Both the position numbers and the translations under genes were made by a program. A model generated the notes under the pieces. That model had not been told where the DNA came from and made no database searches. It saw nothing but the letters and a program-made list of their open reading frames with translations. Shown here one piece after another: positions 51,882-64,000 of a stretch of 64,000 bases of DNA. The stretch comes from Pseudomonas sp. RIT288. GTDB lineage: Bacteria; Pseudomonadota; Gammaproteobacteria; Pseudomonadales; Pseudomonadaceae. Position 1 is the first letter of the stretch. The number at the start of each line of letters is the position of its first letter. The stretch spans positions 620,001 through 684,000 of the forward strand of contig NZ_JFYN01000001.1 in NCBI RefSeq assembly GCF_000631985.1. Reading direction: 5' to 3'.

Positions 51882-53564
51882 TTACGCCTCGGCTTTTTTC
51901 GTCGCCGCTTCGATCTTACGCGTGATGTACCACTGTTGGGCAATCGACAGGCAGTTGTTCACAACCCAGTACAGCACCAGACCAGCAGGGAACCACAGGA
52001 AGAAGAAGGTGAAGATGATTGGCATCATTTTCATGACCTTCGCCTGCATCGGATCCGGCGGAGTCGGGTTCAGACGCTGCTGAATGAACATGGTCGCGCC
52101 CATGATGATCGGCAGGATGAAGAACGGATCCTTGATCGACAGGTCGGTGATCCACAGCATGAACGGCGCCTGGCGCATTTCCACGCTTTCCAGCAGAACC
52201 CAGTACAGCGAAAGGAAAACCGGCATCTGCACGAGGATCGGCAAGCAGCCACCCAGTGGATTGATCTTCTCTTTCTTGTACAGCTCCATCATGGCTTGCG
52301 ACATTTTCTGCCGGTCATCGCCATGTTGCTCTTTCAGTGCAGCCAGTTTCGGCGCAACGGCACGCATGCGCGCCATGGATTTGTAGCTGGCAGCCGACAG
52401 CGGGAAGAAGATCCCTTTGATCAGCATGGTCAGGAAGATGATCGACCAGCCCCAGTTACCCACGATCGCGTGAATGTGTTGCAGCAACCAGAAGATCGGC
52501 TGGGCGATGAACCAAAGAATGCCATAGTCGACAGTCAGCTCCAGACCTGGGGACAACTCTTTCAGCACGGCCTGACTTTTCGGACCGGCGTACAGAATGG
52601 CGCTGGTTTCAACTTTCGCACCCGGTGCAGCGGTCAGCGAAGGACCGGTGTAACCGATGATGTAGTTGCCTTTGCTGTCCTTACGCGTCTGAACGATGTT
52701 GTTTTCGCCCTTCGGCGCAACCCATGCAGTCACGAAGTAGTGTTGCAGCCAGGCTACCCAGCCACCGGTGACGGTTTCCTTGAGCTGACCTTTGTCCATG
52801 TCTTTCATGGACACTTTCTTGTACGGCTCGGAACTTGTCCACAGGGCAGCGCCCAGGTAAGTCGCGGTGCCGGTGGCAGTGGTCGACGAAGGGTCGGCAC
52901 TGGCGTCGCGCTTCAGCTGGGCGAACATCGAACCCGACCAAGGCTGAGCGCTCTGGTTATCCACAAGGTAGGTCACGGTCACGTCATACAGGCCGCGTTT
53001 CAGAGTGAAACGCTTGATGTAGTTGACGCCGTCCTTGCTGAACTTGAGGTCGACAACCAGTTGGTCCTGACCGTCAGCCAGTTGATAACTTTTCTTCTCC
53101 GAGGCGTAAACCGGACGACCGGCCGGGCTTGCGTCCGGACCGTTAGTGCCGATCAGGCCGCTTTGTGCCAGATAAGTACGCTCGCCGCCGTTGTCGAACA
53201 GCTGAAACGGCACATCAGGACGATCCTGACGACGTGGATACAGTGGCAAAGTCAGTTGAGCAACGTCACCGCCCTGTGGATCGATCGCCAGATCGAGCAC
53301 GTCGGTCTTGACCTGGATCAGATCCTTGCTGGCAGCGACCGGAGTTTCCACAGGTGCGCTGGTATCGCTTGCGGCACGCGGAATATCGTCACTGGCGGAA
53401 GCGTTATTGCCAGGAACGGTGTCCGGCAAACCGGATGCAGTCGTACTGGAAGCAACATTCTGAGTCGGCAGGGCAGCCTGGCCATAGTCCTGGTTCCATT
53501 TAAGAACCATAACGTAGGACACGATTGCCAGGGCGACGATCAGGATCGTGCGTTTGATATCCAT
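51882..53564 (-). CDS. yidC: Membrane protein insertase YidC
   Basis: 560 residues. An N-terminal membrane helix (about 5-22), a large periplasmic domain (about 55-340) and five C-terminal membrane helices starting around DYGILWFIAQPIFWLL. It inserts inner-membrane proteins alone or with SecYEG, including the c subunit of ATP synthase, whose genes are nearby. It starts 2 bases after yidD. An exact DnaA box lies inside it (52957). Confidence 0.97.
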   Translation of the reverse strand: MDIKRTILIVALAIVSYVMVLKWNQDYGQAALPTQNVASSTTASGLPDTVPGNNASASDDIPRAASDTSAPVETPVAASKDLIQVKTDVLDLAIDPQGGDVAQLTLPLYPRRQDRPDVPFQLFDNGGERTYLAQSGLIGTNGPDASPAGRPVYASEKKSYQLADGQDQLVVDLKFSKDGVNYIKRFTLKRGLYDVTVTYLVDNQSAQPWSGSMFAQLKRDASADPSSTTATGTATYLGAALWTSSEPYKKVSMKDMDKGQLKETVTGGWVAWLQHYFVTAWVAPKGENNIVQTRKDSKGNYIIGYTGPSLTAAPGAKVETSAILYAGPKSQAVLKELSPGLELTVDYGILWFIAQPIFWLLQHIHAIVGNWGWSIIFLTMLIKGIFFPLSAASYKSMARMRAVAPKLAALKEQHGDDRQKMSQAMMELYKKEKINPLGGCLPILVQMPVFLSLYWVLLESVEMRQAPFMLWITDLSIKDPFFILPIIMGATMFIQQRLNPTPPDPMQAKVMKMMPIIFTFFFLWFPAGLVLYWVVNNCLSIAQQWYITRKIEAATKKAEA

Positions 53565-53566
53565 GA

Positions 53567-53812
53567 TTACTCGGCCATCGAAGAAGAACGGGAGGTAGGG
53601 ATAGGTGGAACCGGGTCATAACCACCGGGATTCCACGGATGACAGCGACCTAAACGACGAAAGGCCAGCCAGCCACCGCGCAGAAGGCCATGATTTTCGA
53701 TGGCTTCATACGCGTAGCAAGAACAACTGGGGTAGAAACGACAGTGACTGGCCATCAAAGGACTAATGGCGTAGCGATAAAACTGGATCGGAACGAGTGC
53801 CAGTTTACGCAT
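53567..53812 (-). CDS. yidD: Membrane protein insertion efficiency factor YidD
   Basis: 81 residues with the family Cys-rich block [18 protein letters not shown] and the [12 protein letters not shown] ending. It assists YidC. Its start lies 8 bases inside rnpA, the standard rpmH-rnpA-yidD-yidC order. Confidence 0.95.
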   Translation of the reverse strand: MRKLALVPIQFYRYAISPLMASHCRFYPSCSCYAYEAIENHGLLRGGWLAFRRLGRCHPWNPGGYDPVPPIPTSRSSSMAE

Positions 53813-54206
53813 CTGGACTGTCTACCCCTACAGTTTCGGCTTTGACTGCTGGAACTGGCTTGTTACGGGCCAGACGCTTCCAGAGTTTGCCGAAATGCTG
53901 AATCAATTCGGGGTTTTCTACGTCGCCCAAACCTTTGCGCGCGACGATAACGATGTCCCAGCCGACCAGAGAATCCTGGTGCAGACGGAACGATTCGCGC
54001 ATCAGACGTTTGAGGCGATTGCGCTCAACGGAGAGCTTTACGCTCTTTTTCCCGATAACCAGCCCGAGACGGGGGTGATCAAGGTCGTTGTTGCGCGCAA
54101 GGAGCAGGAGATTTTTCCCCGGAACCTTGCCGGTAGGGGAGTCAAAGACTGCCTTGAAATGCCGGGGGGTAAGCAGACGCTTTTCCCGACTGAAGTCCTG
54201 ACTCAC
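53805..54206 (-). CDS. rnpA: Ribonuclease P protein component
   Basis: 133 residues from a GTG at 54204-54206, giving [17 protein letters not shown], the usual Pseudomonas N-terminus; the open frame continues upstream through rpmH and is rejected. The RNR motif is [14 protein letters not shown]. It is the cofactor for RNase P RNA in tRNA 5' maturation. GGAG abuts the GTG with almost no spacing, so coupling to rpmH translation 16 bases upstream is likely. Confidence 0.92.
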   Translation of the reverse strand: MSQDFSREKRLLTPRHFKAVFDSPTGKVPGKNLLLLARNNDLDHPRLGLVIGKKSVKLSVERNRLKRLMRESFRLHQDSLVGWDIVIVARKGLGDVENPELIQHFGKLWKRLARNKPVPAVKAETVGVDSPDA

Positions 54207-54222
54207 CTCCAGTACCGGATTA

Positions 54223-54357
54223 TCAAACTGCCAGACGCGCACGACCTTTGGCGCGACGACGCGACAGGACAGCGCGACCGTTCTTGGTAGCCATGCGAGC
54301 ACGGAAACCGTGGGTACGAGCGCGTTTGATAGTGCTTGGTTGGAAAGTACGTTTCAT
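54223..54357 (-). CDS. rpmH: 50S ribosomal protein L34
   Basis: 44 residues, read directly from the minus strand: [18 protein letters not shown] at the start and a basic C-terminus ending GRARLAV. It lies immediately upstream of rnpA and has a strong promoter just beyond. It is the conserved marker flanking oriC on the side away from dnaA. Confidence 0.95.
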   Translation of the reverse strand: MKRTFQPSTIKRARTHGFRARMATKNGRAVLSRRRAKGRARLAV

Positions 54358-54417
54358 GTCGTGTTACCTGGTTCGTCCACAACGGGCCGGAATGGCCCCC
54401 GTTTTAAGAGACCGGGG

Positions 54418-54446
54418 ATTCTAGAGAAAGCAAGCCTTCAGGTCAA
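54418..54446 (-). promoter_or_regulatory. Sigma-70 promoter of rpmH-rnpA
   Basis: Minus strand TTGACC (54441-54446), 17-base spacer, TAGAAT (54418-54423). Both hexamers match 5 of 6 bases. It lies about 60 bases before the rpmH ATG. Confidence 0.8.
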
Positions 54447-54459
54447 TTTCCAACCAACG

Positions 54460-54923
54460 TTTCCTTATAAATAGATCTCTGGAGCTTCCGGAAGCGAAAT
54501 CCTGGTTGCCAGACATAAAAATAAAGAAGGGAATTATTTAAAGCTTTTCTGTAAAGCTTATAAAAGCTAGGGCAGCCTTCGTCTGTGGATAACCATGCTC
54601 AGCCCTTATAGAGCGTGATGTACAGAGAATGACAACTACAGTGGAAAACCGTGTTCAGCCTGTGCTGCGCTGTCGGATAACCTGTGTGTGAAAAGGCCTG
54701 TTATCCACAGGGTGGTTATCCACCGAGTTCTACGCCCAGTTGTCCAGTGCCCTCAGAGGCGGTTATCCACAGAGCTTATGCACACACCGTTGGTCGCCTT
54801 TTTACCGGTTAACGCATTGATTAATCATGGTCACCACACAACCTGCATGTGGATAAGTGGACGGCTCGCCGCTACAATGGCCGCTTGTTTTTGCCTCACC
54901 GGCTTTCAACTTAGGGGATATCC
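54460..54923. other. oriC: Chromosomal replication origin (oriC) candidate between rpmH and dnaA
   Basis: No gene lies in this stretch. An AT-rich segment at about 54465-54570 could be the unwinding element. Exact DnaA boxes are at 54584-54592, 54701-54709, 54763-54771 and 54848-54856. TTATGCACA (54776-54784) fits TTATNCACA and TTATCCACC is at 54716. Pseudomonas oriC was mapped between rpmH and dnaA, and the flanking genes match. Exact unwinding site and further sites cannot be set by eye. Confidence 0.88.
54850..54878 (+). promoter_or_regulatory. dnaA promoter overlapping a DnaA box
   Basis: TACAAT (54873-54878) is preceded at 17 bases by TGGATA (54850-54855), a fair -35 that lies inside the exact DnaA box 54848-54856. 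DnaA bound there would cover the -35, the classical layout for dnaA autorepression. Confidence 0.6.
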
Positions 54924-56447
54924 GTGTCAGTGGAACTTTGGCAGCAGTGCGTGGAGCTTTTGCGCGAGGAGCTGCCTGCCCAACAATTCAACACCTGGAT
55001 CCGTCCACTACAGGTCGAAGCCGAAGGCGACGAGTTGCGCGTCTACGCACCGAACCGTTTTGTGCTGGACTGGGTCAACGAAAAGTACCTCGGTCGCGTC
55101 CTTGAACTGCTGGATGAGCACGGCAACGGCATGGCGCCAGCGCTTTCCTTATTAATAGGCAGCAAACGCAGCTCGGCACCGCGTGCCGCACCGAATGCGC
55201 CGTTGGCTGCTGCGCAGGTGTCTCAGGCTCAGGCCAATACCGCGCCGGCCAGTGCGCCAGCACCTGCTCCAAGTGCAGCCCCGGCCAAGCGCTCGACGCA
55301 GAAAACCGAGGAAGTCAGTGAAGAGCCGTCCCGCGACAGCTTTGACCCGATGGCCGGTGCGGCCTCGCAACAGGCCCCGGTTCGCGCCGAACAGCGCACT
55401 GTGCAGGTCGAAGGCGCGCTCAAGCACACCAGTTACCTGAACCGTACCTTCACCTTCGAGAACTTCGTCGAAGGCAAGTCCAACCAGCTCGCCCGCGCGG
55501 CGGCCTGGCAGGTGGCGGACAATCCCAAGCACGGTTACAACCCGCTGTTCCTTTATGGCGGCGTCGGCCTGGGTAAAACCCACTTGATGCACGCAGTGGG
55601 TAACCATCTATTAAAGAAGAACCCGAATGCCAAGGTCGTGTACCTGCATTCCGAGCGCTTCGTGGCCGACATGGTCAAGGCGCTGCAACTGAACGCGATC
55701 AACGAATTCAAGCGTTTCTACCGTTCGGTGGACGCTCTGCTGATCGACGACATTCAGTTCTTCGCCCGTAAAGAGCGTTCCCAGGAAGAGTTTTTCCACA
55801 CCTTCAACGCCCTGCTTGAAGGTGGCCAGCAGGTCATTCTCACCAGTGACCGCTACCCGAAAGAAATCGAAGGCCTTGAAGAGCGCCTCAAATCCCGCTT
55901 CGGTTGGGGCCTGACGGTTGCCGTCGAGCCGCCGGAGCTGGAAACCCGCGTGGCGATCTTGATGAAGAAGGCCGACCAGGCCAAAGTCGAGTTGCCTCAC
56001 GACGCGGCGTTCTTCATTGCCCAGCGAATTCGGTCCAACGTCCGCGAGCTGGAAGGTGCGCTGAAACGCGTGATCGCCCACTCGCACTTCATGGGCCGCG
56101 ACATCACCATCGAGTTGATTCGCGAATCCCTGAAAGACTTGTTGGCACTGCAGGACAAACTGGTCTCTGTGGATAACATTCAGCGCACCGTCGCCGAATA
56201 CTACAAGATCAAGATCTCCGACCTGCTGTCCAAGCGCCGTTCGCGCTCGGTGGCACGTCCGCGTCAGGTGGCCATGGCGCTGTCCAAGGAGCTGACCAAC
56301 CATAGCCTGCCGGAAATCGGCGATGTGTTTGGTGGTCGCGACCACACGACGGTGTTGCACGCCTGCCGCAAGATCAACGAACTTAAGGAATCCGACGCGG
56401 ACATCCGCGAGGACTACAAGAACCTGCTGCGTACACTGACCACTTGA
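54924..56447 (+). CDS. dnaA: Chromosomal replication initiator DnaA
   Basis: 507 residues from a GTG start (AGGGG about 7 bases upstream). Domain I (about 1-80) begins [18 protein letters not shown] Pro/Ala-rich linker (about 85-165) precedes the AAA+ domain with [16 protein letters not shown] and LLIDDIQFF, and domain IV carries the DNA-binding [14 protein letters not shown] and [11 protein letters not shown] signatures. It binds TTATCCACA boxes, several of which lie just upstream and one within the gene (56168). Confidence 0.98.
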   Translation: MSVELWQQCVELLREELPAQQFNTWIRPLQVEAEGDELRVYAPNRFVLDWVNEKYLGRVLELLDEHGNGMAPALSLLIGSKRSSAPRAAPNAPLAAAQVSQAQANTAPASAPAPAPSAAPAKRSTQKTEEVSEEPSRDSFDPMAGAASQQAPVRAEQRTVQVEGALKHTSYLNRTFTFENFVEGKSNQLARAAAWQVADNPKHGYNPLFLYGGVGLGKTHLMHAVGNHLLKKNPNAKVVYLHSERFVADMVKALQLNAINEFKRFYRSVDALLIDDIQFFARKERSQEEFFHTFNALLEGGQQVILTSDRYPKEIEGLEERLKSRFGWGLTVAVEPPELETRVAILMKKADQAKVELPHDAAFFIAQRIRSNVRELEGALKRVIAHSHFMGRDITIELIRESLKDLLALQDKLVSVDNIQRTVAEYYKIKISDLLSKRRSRSVARPRQVAMALSKELTNHSLPEIGDVFGGRDHTTVLHACRKINELKESDADIREDYKNLLRTLTT

Positions 56448-56486
56448 TGAACACCAGCGCAGCTTATTAAGGCAAGGGACTAGACC

Positions 56487-57590
56487 ATGCATTTCACCAT
56501 TCAACGCGAAGCCCTGTTGAAACCCCTGCAACTGGTCGCAGGCGTCGTCGAGCGCCGACAGACCTTGCCGGTACTGTCCAACGTGCTGTTGGTCGTCGAT
56601 GGCCAGCAACTGTCGCTGACCGGTACCGACCTGGAAGTCGAGCTGGTCGGTCGCGTGCAACTCGAAGAGCCGGCCGAAACCGGTTCCATCACCGTGCCTG
56701 CGCGCAAGCTGATGGACATCTGCAAAAGCCTGCCCAACGACGCGCTGATCGACATCAAGGTCGACGAGCAGAAGCTGGTCGTGAAGGCCGGTCGTAGCCG
56801 TTTCACCCTGTCGACCCTGCCGGCCAATGATTTCCCGACGGTTGAAGAAGGCCCTGGTTCGCTGACCTGCAGCCTGGAGCAAAGCAAACTGCGTCGACTG
56901 ATCGAACGCACCAGCTTCGCCATGGCCCAGCAGGACGTGCGCTACTACCTGAACGGTATGCTGCTGGAAGTCTCGGCCGGTGTGATCCGCGCCGTGGCCA
57001 CCGACGGTCACCGTCTGGCCATGTGCTCGATGCAGGCCGATATCGGTCAGCCGGATCGTCACCAGGTGATCGTGCCGCGCAAAGGCATTCTGGAACTGGC
57101 GCGTCTGCTCACCGAGCCGGATGGCAACGTCAGCATCGTTCTGGGTCAGCACCACATCCGGGCCACCACCGGCGAATTCACCTTCACCTCGAAGCTGGTC
57201 GACGGCAAGTTCCCGGACTACGAGCGCGTTCTGCCGAAGGGCGGCGACAAGCTGGTACTGGGCGATCGTCAGGCTCTGCGTGAAGCGTTCAGCCGTACTG
57301 CGATTCTGTCTAACGAGAAGTACCGCGGCATCCGTCTGCAATTGGCCAACGGTCAGTTGAAGATCCAGGCCAACAACCCGGAGCAGGAAGAAGCGGAAGA
57401 AGAAGTGGGCGTTGAATACAACGGCGGCTCGCTGGAAATCGGCTTCAACGTGAGCTACCTGCTCGACGTGCTGGGCGTGATGACCACCGAACAGGTTCGC
57501 CTGATCCTGTCCGACTCCAACAGCAGTGCGCTGGTACAAGAGTCCGACAATGACGACTCGGCTTATGTTGTCATGCCGATGCGTCTGTAA
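56487..57590 (+). CDS. dnaN: DNA polymerase III beta sliding clamp
   Basis: 367 residues, three similar domains, family length. The N-terminus MHFTIQREALLKPLQ and the C-terminus ending YVVMPMRL are the usual clamp ends. It encircles DNA and tethers replicative polymerase, and with Hda mediates inactivation of DnaA. It follows dnaA by 39 bases and precedes recF by 14. Confidence 0.98.
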   Translation: MHFTIQREALLKPLQLVAGVVERRQTLPVLSNVLLVVDGQQLSLTGTDLEVELVGRVQLEEPAETGSITVPARKLMDICKSLPNDALIDIKVDEQKLVVKAGRSRFTLSTLPANDFPTVEEGPGSLTCSLEQSKLRRLIERTSFAMAQQDVRYYLNGMLLEVSAGVIRAVATDGHRLAMCSMQADIGQPDRHQVIVPRKGILELARLLTEPDGNVSIVLGQHHIRATTGEFTFTSKLVDGKFPDYERVLPKGGDKLVLGDRQALREAFSRTAILSNEKYRGIRLQLANGQLKIQANNPEQEEAEEEVGVEYNGGSLEIGFNVSYLLDVLGVMTTEQVRLILSDSNSSALVQESDNDDSAYVVMPMRL

Positions 57591-57604
57591 TCAGCTGATC
57601 CTGG

Positions 57605-61131
<3,527 letters not shown>

Positions 61132-61155
61132 GGTTGCCGACTCTGCCCACGAAAG

Positions 61156-61179
61156 GCCCGCGCAAGCGGGCTTTTTTTT
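61156..61179 (+). terminator. Intrinsic terminator of gyrB
   Basis: GCCCGC, loop GCAA, GCGGGC, then eight T. It ends the dnaA-dnaN-recF-gyrB series and excludes any start for the next gene before 61180. Confidence 0.92.
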
Positions 61180-61244
61180 GCGTTCAATTTCGTCTTGAGG
61201 CGCGATACGATGCGGCTCTTTCGTCGCAGACTGGCGGCGGCCGG

Positions 61245-63398
61245 ATGGTAGAAAAACGACTAAAAAAGAGCAATCAATTGACTCATCAATGCGTAACGAA
61301 GGATTCCGTTAGACGTCCATGGGTCAATGCGTTGCCCCTGCTGCTGGGGGTTGTGGCGTTTTTTATCGTCATCGGCCCCAGGGCGCTGAACCCGCAGAAT
61401 ATTGCATGGCTGGGCAGTGGTGATCCGGCGACGCACTACCTCGGTTGGGTGTTCTTCAGACAATCGCCCTGGTCGTGGCCGCTGGGGCTCAATCCTTCGT
61501 ATGGATTGGAGCTGAGCAGCGCAATCATCTTTTCGGATTCCAATCCGCTGTTGGCGTTGATCTTCAAACCCTTCGCCGCATGGCTGCCCGAACCCTTTCA
61601 ATACTTGGGGATCTGGCTGCTGCTATGTTTTGTGCTACAGGGCTGGTTCGCCTGGAAGCTTATGGGCCTGGTCACCACCAACATTGCGCTGCGCTTGCTG
61701 GGCGCGGCGCTATTTCTGTTCAACCCGGCGCTGATTTCGAGGATGGGCGAGCATTTGTCCCTGGCCGGGCATTTCCTGATTCTGGCTGCGTTGTATCTAG
61801 CCCTGCGTCCACACACCGAGCGGCGCCGTCTGGCTTGGGGCATGTTGTTGGCGGTCGCCGCTTTGATACACGCTTACTTATTGGCGATGGTGGGCTTGAT
61901 CTGGCTGGTCGACCTGCTGGCCCGTTCGTCGAAGCGGCAATTGCAGCTGAAAAACGCGTTTTTCGAACTGTTCAGCTTTCTGCTGCTGACAGGGTTGTGT
62001 TGCTGGCAAGCGGGCTATTTCACCGTCGAAGGGGACGGGCTGGCCTCTTTCGGATTCGGACTGTTTCGTGCCAATGCGCTGACGTTCTTTGACCCAGCCG
62101 GATGGTCTTACATCCTCGGCGATATACCCGGCGTACCCGGGGATTCGGCCGGTATGGCTTTTCCGGGATTGGGGGTCCTGTTCCTGCTCGTTTGTGCGTT
62201 GTGGTGCATGTACTCAGGCGACAGCCATGTTATGGAGGGCATGCGCAAATGCTGGTTATTGCTGCTGGCTCTGCTGGGATTAATGCTTTTCGCGTTCTCC
62301 AACAGGGTCGGTGTCGGACCGTTCGAGTTCGTCTACTGGTTGCCTGACTCCGTCATTTCCATGGCCGGTATTTTCCGTGCGTCGGGGCGGATGATCTGGC
62401 CGGTAATGTATGCGGCGATCTTCGCTGTGGTGTGCCTGATCGTGCGTAACACTGCGCCACGAACCGCGCTTGTGCTGCTGGCGATTGCACTGCTGGTGCA
62501 GATCACTGACACCCGTGCCGGTTGGGAACACATTCGCCATCAACTGATGGTCACGCCTGCCACAACGTGGAACACCCGAATGGTCGACCCGTTCTGGCAA
62601 AACGCGGCGACGCACTATCAGAAGGTCCGCTATGTGGTTCCGCAAAACCTGACAACCCATTGGATGACCCTCTCTGATTATGCGGGCAGAAACCATCTCG
62701 CCACGGATGCCGTGTACCTGGGCCGAGTGAGCGCACAAGCTCAGGAAAACCTGCAGTTGGCGGCCACGAGGGCCATCGACTCCGGCAAGTTTGCATACGA
62801 CACCCTCTATGTGCTCGAACAGCGCTCTGCCCTGCAAGCGACGGTCAGCATCAATCACGACAGCGATGTGCTGGCAAAGGTTGACGGCTTCTACGTGCTG
62901 GCACCGGGCTGGAAGCAGTGCTCCGGCTGTCCGCCAATCACCGATGAATCCCGGACATTGATTCCTTCATTTGGAGCAGGTGAAAAGCTGCAGTTCACGG
63001 AGGGCAGCCCCGGCGCCCAGGCGCTGGCCAAAGGCTGGTGGTTTGCCGAGGCGTGGGGCACCGGGTCGGTTGGAACGGATGCCGAAATTATCCTGCGGCC
63101 CAAGACTGGCTTGAGTGTGCTGACGCTTGAAACCAACGCCTTCCTGGCTGAGAAACACCCGCGCCAAGCGGTGGATATCAGCATCAATAACGTGCCGGTA
63201 CTTTCCACCAGCCTGACCAGTGCCACCGCCAACACAATCCAAATCAGCCTGCCCGCCCAGGTGCAGGCACTGGTCGCGCAGCAAGGTGTGTTGCGGATCC
63301 AGTTGCATTTCCCTCTGGCAATAAGTCCCCAGAAACTTGGCTGGGGCGAGGATACGCGAAAACTGGCGATCGGCTTGCTGGCGCTGACCTTTCACTGA
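61245..63398 (+). CDS. DUF6311-like integral membrane protein
   Basis: 717 residues from the ATG at 61245, the first good start beyond the gyrB terminator; the Shine-Dalgarno is weak. About eleven hydrophobic segments fill residues 30-440, and a largely soluble part of some 280 residues follows. The motif GSGDPATHYLGWVFFRQSPW recalls membrane glycosyltransferases of the GT-C type that use a polyprenyl donor, in which acidic residues follow the first helix. I recognise the family as DUF6311; the enzymatic role is inference. It is not part of the usual gyrB neighbourhood of P. aeruginosa, so it is probably an accessory gene. Confidence 0.72.
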   Translation: MVEKRLKKSNQLTHQCVTKDSVRRPWVNALPLLLGVVAFFIVIGPRALNPQNIAWLGSGDPATHYLGWVFFRQSPWSWPLGLNPSYGLELSSAIIFSDSNPLLALIFKPFAAWLPEPFQYLGIWLLLCFVLQGWFAWKLMGLVTTNIALRLLGAALFLFNPALISRMGEHLSLAGHFLILAALYLALRPHTERRRLAWGMLLAVAALIHAYLLAMVGLIWLVDLLARSSKRQLQLKNAFFELFSFLLLTGLCCWQAGYFTVEGDGLASFGFGLFRANALTFFDPAGWSYILGDIPGVPGDSAGMAFPGLGVLFLLVCALWCMYSGDSHVMEGMRKCWLLLLALLGLMLFAFSNRVGVGPFEFVYWLPDSVISMAGIFRASGRMIWPVMYAAIFAVVCLIVRNTAPRTALVLLAIALLVQITDTRAGWEHIRHQLMVTPATTWNTRMVDPFWQNAATHYQKVRYVVPQNLTTHWMTLSDYAGRNHLATDAVYLGRVSAQAQENLQLAATRAIDSGKFAYDTLYVLEQRSALQATVSINHDSDVLAKVDGFYVLAPGWKQCSGCPPITDESRTLIPSFGAGEKLQFTEGSPGAQALAKGWWFAEAWGTGSVGTDAEIILRPKTGLSVLTLETNAFLAEKHPRQAVDISINNVPVLSTSLTSATANTIQISLPAQVQALVAQQGVLRIQLHFPLAISPQKLGWGEDTRKLAIGLLALTFH

Positions 63399-63450
63399 TC
63401 AGAAGTGACCACGCAAGGCCTCGTTACGACGCTGGCCTTGTGCATTTGCC

Positions 63451-64000
63451 TCACTCGCTCGTTGCCACACTCTCCAACCGATACCCATACCCATAAATCG
63501 TCAGCAACTGCCAACCGCGATCCGCCGTCAGCCCCAGTTTGTTGCGCAGGCGATAAATGTGCGTATCCAGCGGTCGTGACGAAGCGACTTCTTCGTGGGG
63601 CCAGAAGCGTTCGTACAGATACTCCCGCGACAATGGCCGACCCAGGTTACTGAACAGGCAGCGCGCCAGGCGGTATTCACGCTCCGTCATGACCACTGCC
63701 TTGCCCTCGCGAGTGACGCTCAGTTCAGCGTCGTCGAAGGTCAGGTCATTGAAGTTCAGAACTTCGGCAGCGCTACTGCGTTGCTGGCTGTGCCGGCGCA
63801 GTACGGCGGCAACCCGGGCTTTCAGCTCGTTGGGGCGGAACGGTTTGCTGACGTAATCGTCGGCACCGGCGTTCAGCGCCTGGACGATATCGCTTTCGCC
63901 GTCGCGGCTGGTCAGCATGATCGCGGCGGGCGGCGACTCCATGTGTTCGCGGGTCCAGCGCAGCAGCGCCAAGCCAGTGATGTCGGGCAGTTGCCAGTCG
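63451..64000 (-). CDS. Response regulator, OmpR family, 5' end outside the window
   Basis: The frame runs off the right edge. The visible part begins in the receiver domain at DWQLPDITG (the phosphoacceptor Asp being the first residue seen), continues through MLTSRDGESDIVQALNAGADDYVSKPF (Lys in VSKPF), and ends with a winged helix, with the SSRPLDTHIYRLRNKLG recognition region and GYGYRLE near the C-terminus. Partner kinase and targets lie outside the window. Confidence 0.88.
   Translation of the reverse strand, partial: DWQLPDITGLALLRWTREHMESPPAAIMLTSRDGESDIVQALNAGADDYVSKPFRPNELKARVAAVLRRHSQQRSSAAEVLNFNDLTFDDAELSVTREGKAVVMTEREYRLARCLFSNLGRPLSREYLYERFWPHEEVASSRPLDTHIYRLRNKLGLTADRGWQLLTIYGYGYRLESVATSE

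Noticed and set aside
62561..62576. Possible parS half-site in the DUF6311 gene (ACGTGGAAC)
   Set aside because: Only one half of the palindrome matches; four bases of the other half differ. A similar half-site at about 1030 was also rejected.

Overview
The window is a high-GC gammaproteobacterial chromosome segment that reads as a fluorescent-type Pseudomonas. It spans the replication origin. The right end has the order mnmE-yidC-yidD-rnpA-rpmH-(oriC)-dnaA-dnaN-recF-gyrB. Immediately to the left are atpIBEFHAGDC, parAB, rsmG and mnmG. Other clade marks are Pseudomonas-type REP elements, parS sites of the form GTTCCACGTGGAAC, and a common polysaccharide antigen (A-band) locus with the gene order known from P. 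aeruginosa. Species assignment is inference.

Left third (1-14.8 kb), minus strand unless noted: a cardiolipin synthase cut by the window edge (plus), a cyclopropane fatty acid synthase, and a four-gene operon joined by ATGA overlaps. That operon encodes three SPFH/HflKC-like proteins (one polytopic, one with a His-rich N-terminus) and a P1B-type metal ATPase. Then come dihydrolipoyl dehydrogenase (plus), an Lrp-type regulator divergent from a LysE-type exporter, and two overlapping genes for exported proteins: a TPR-like protein and a DUF3142 lipoprotein.

Polysaccharide region (15-30.2 kb): a minus-strand five-gene operon (two related glycosyltransferases, two related methyltransferases, an acyltransferase) diverges from a plus-strand eight-gene operon, rmd-gmd-wbpW-wzm-wzt-wbpX-wbpY-wbpZ. 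Together they can make GDP-D-rhamnose, polymerise a D-rhamnan, modify it, and export it by an ABC transporter.

30-38 kb, minus strand: a fused PNPOx/ferredoxin-reductase/2Fe-2S protein, a glutathione S-transferase, a LysR regulator, glmS, the DeoR-type regulator glmR, and glmU. The glm genes feed UDP-GlcNAc synthesis. 38-46 kb: the complete F1Fo ATP synthase operon, reading towards glmU. 45.6-54.4 kb: parB, parA, rsmG, mnmG, a DnaA-box-rich gap, mnmE, yidC, yidD, rnpA and rpmH, all minus. The main oriC candidate lies between rpmH and dnaA; dnaA, dnaN, recF and gyrB are plus. The window ends with a DUF6311-type membrane protein (plus) and a response regulator cut by the right edge (minus).

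The best leads for follow-up are: (1) the SPFH trio plus metal ATPase operon; (2) two perfect parS sites, one inside recF and one at the start of an SPFH gene; (3) twenty exact DnaA boxes (TTATCCACA) found by eye between 29.5 and 56.2 kb, many outside the two origin gaps and two of them exactly one base after the glmS and glmU stop codons; (4) the uncharacterised TPR/DUF3142 pair. No tRNA, rRNA, CRISPR array, insertion sequence or prophage was seen.
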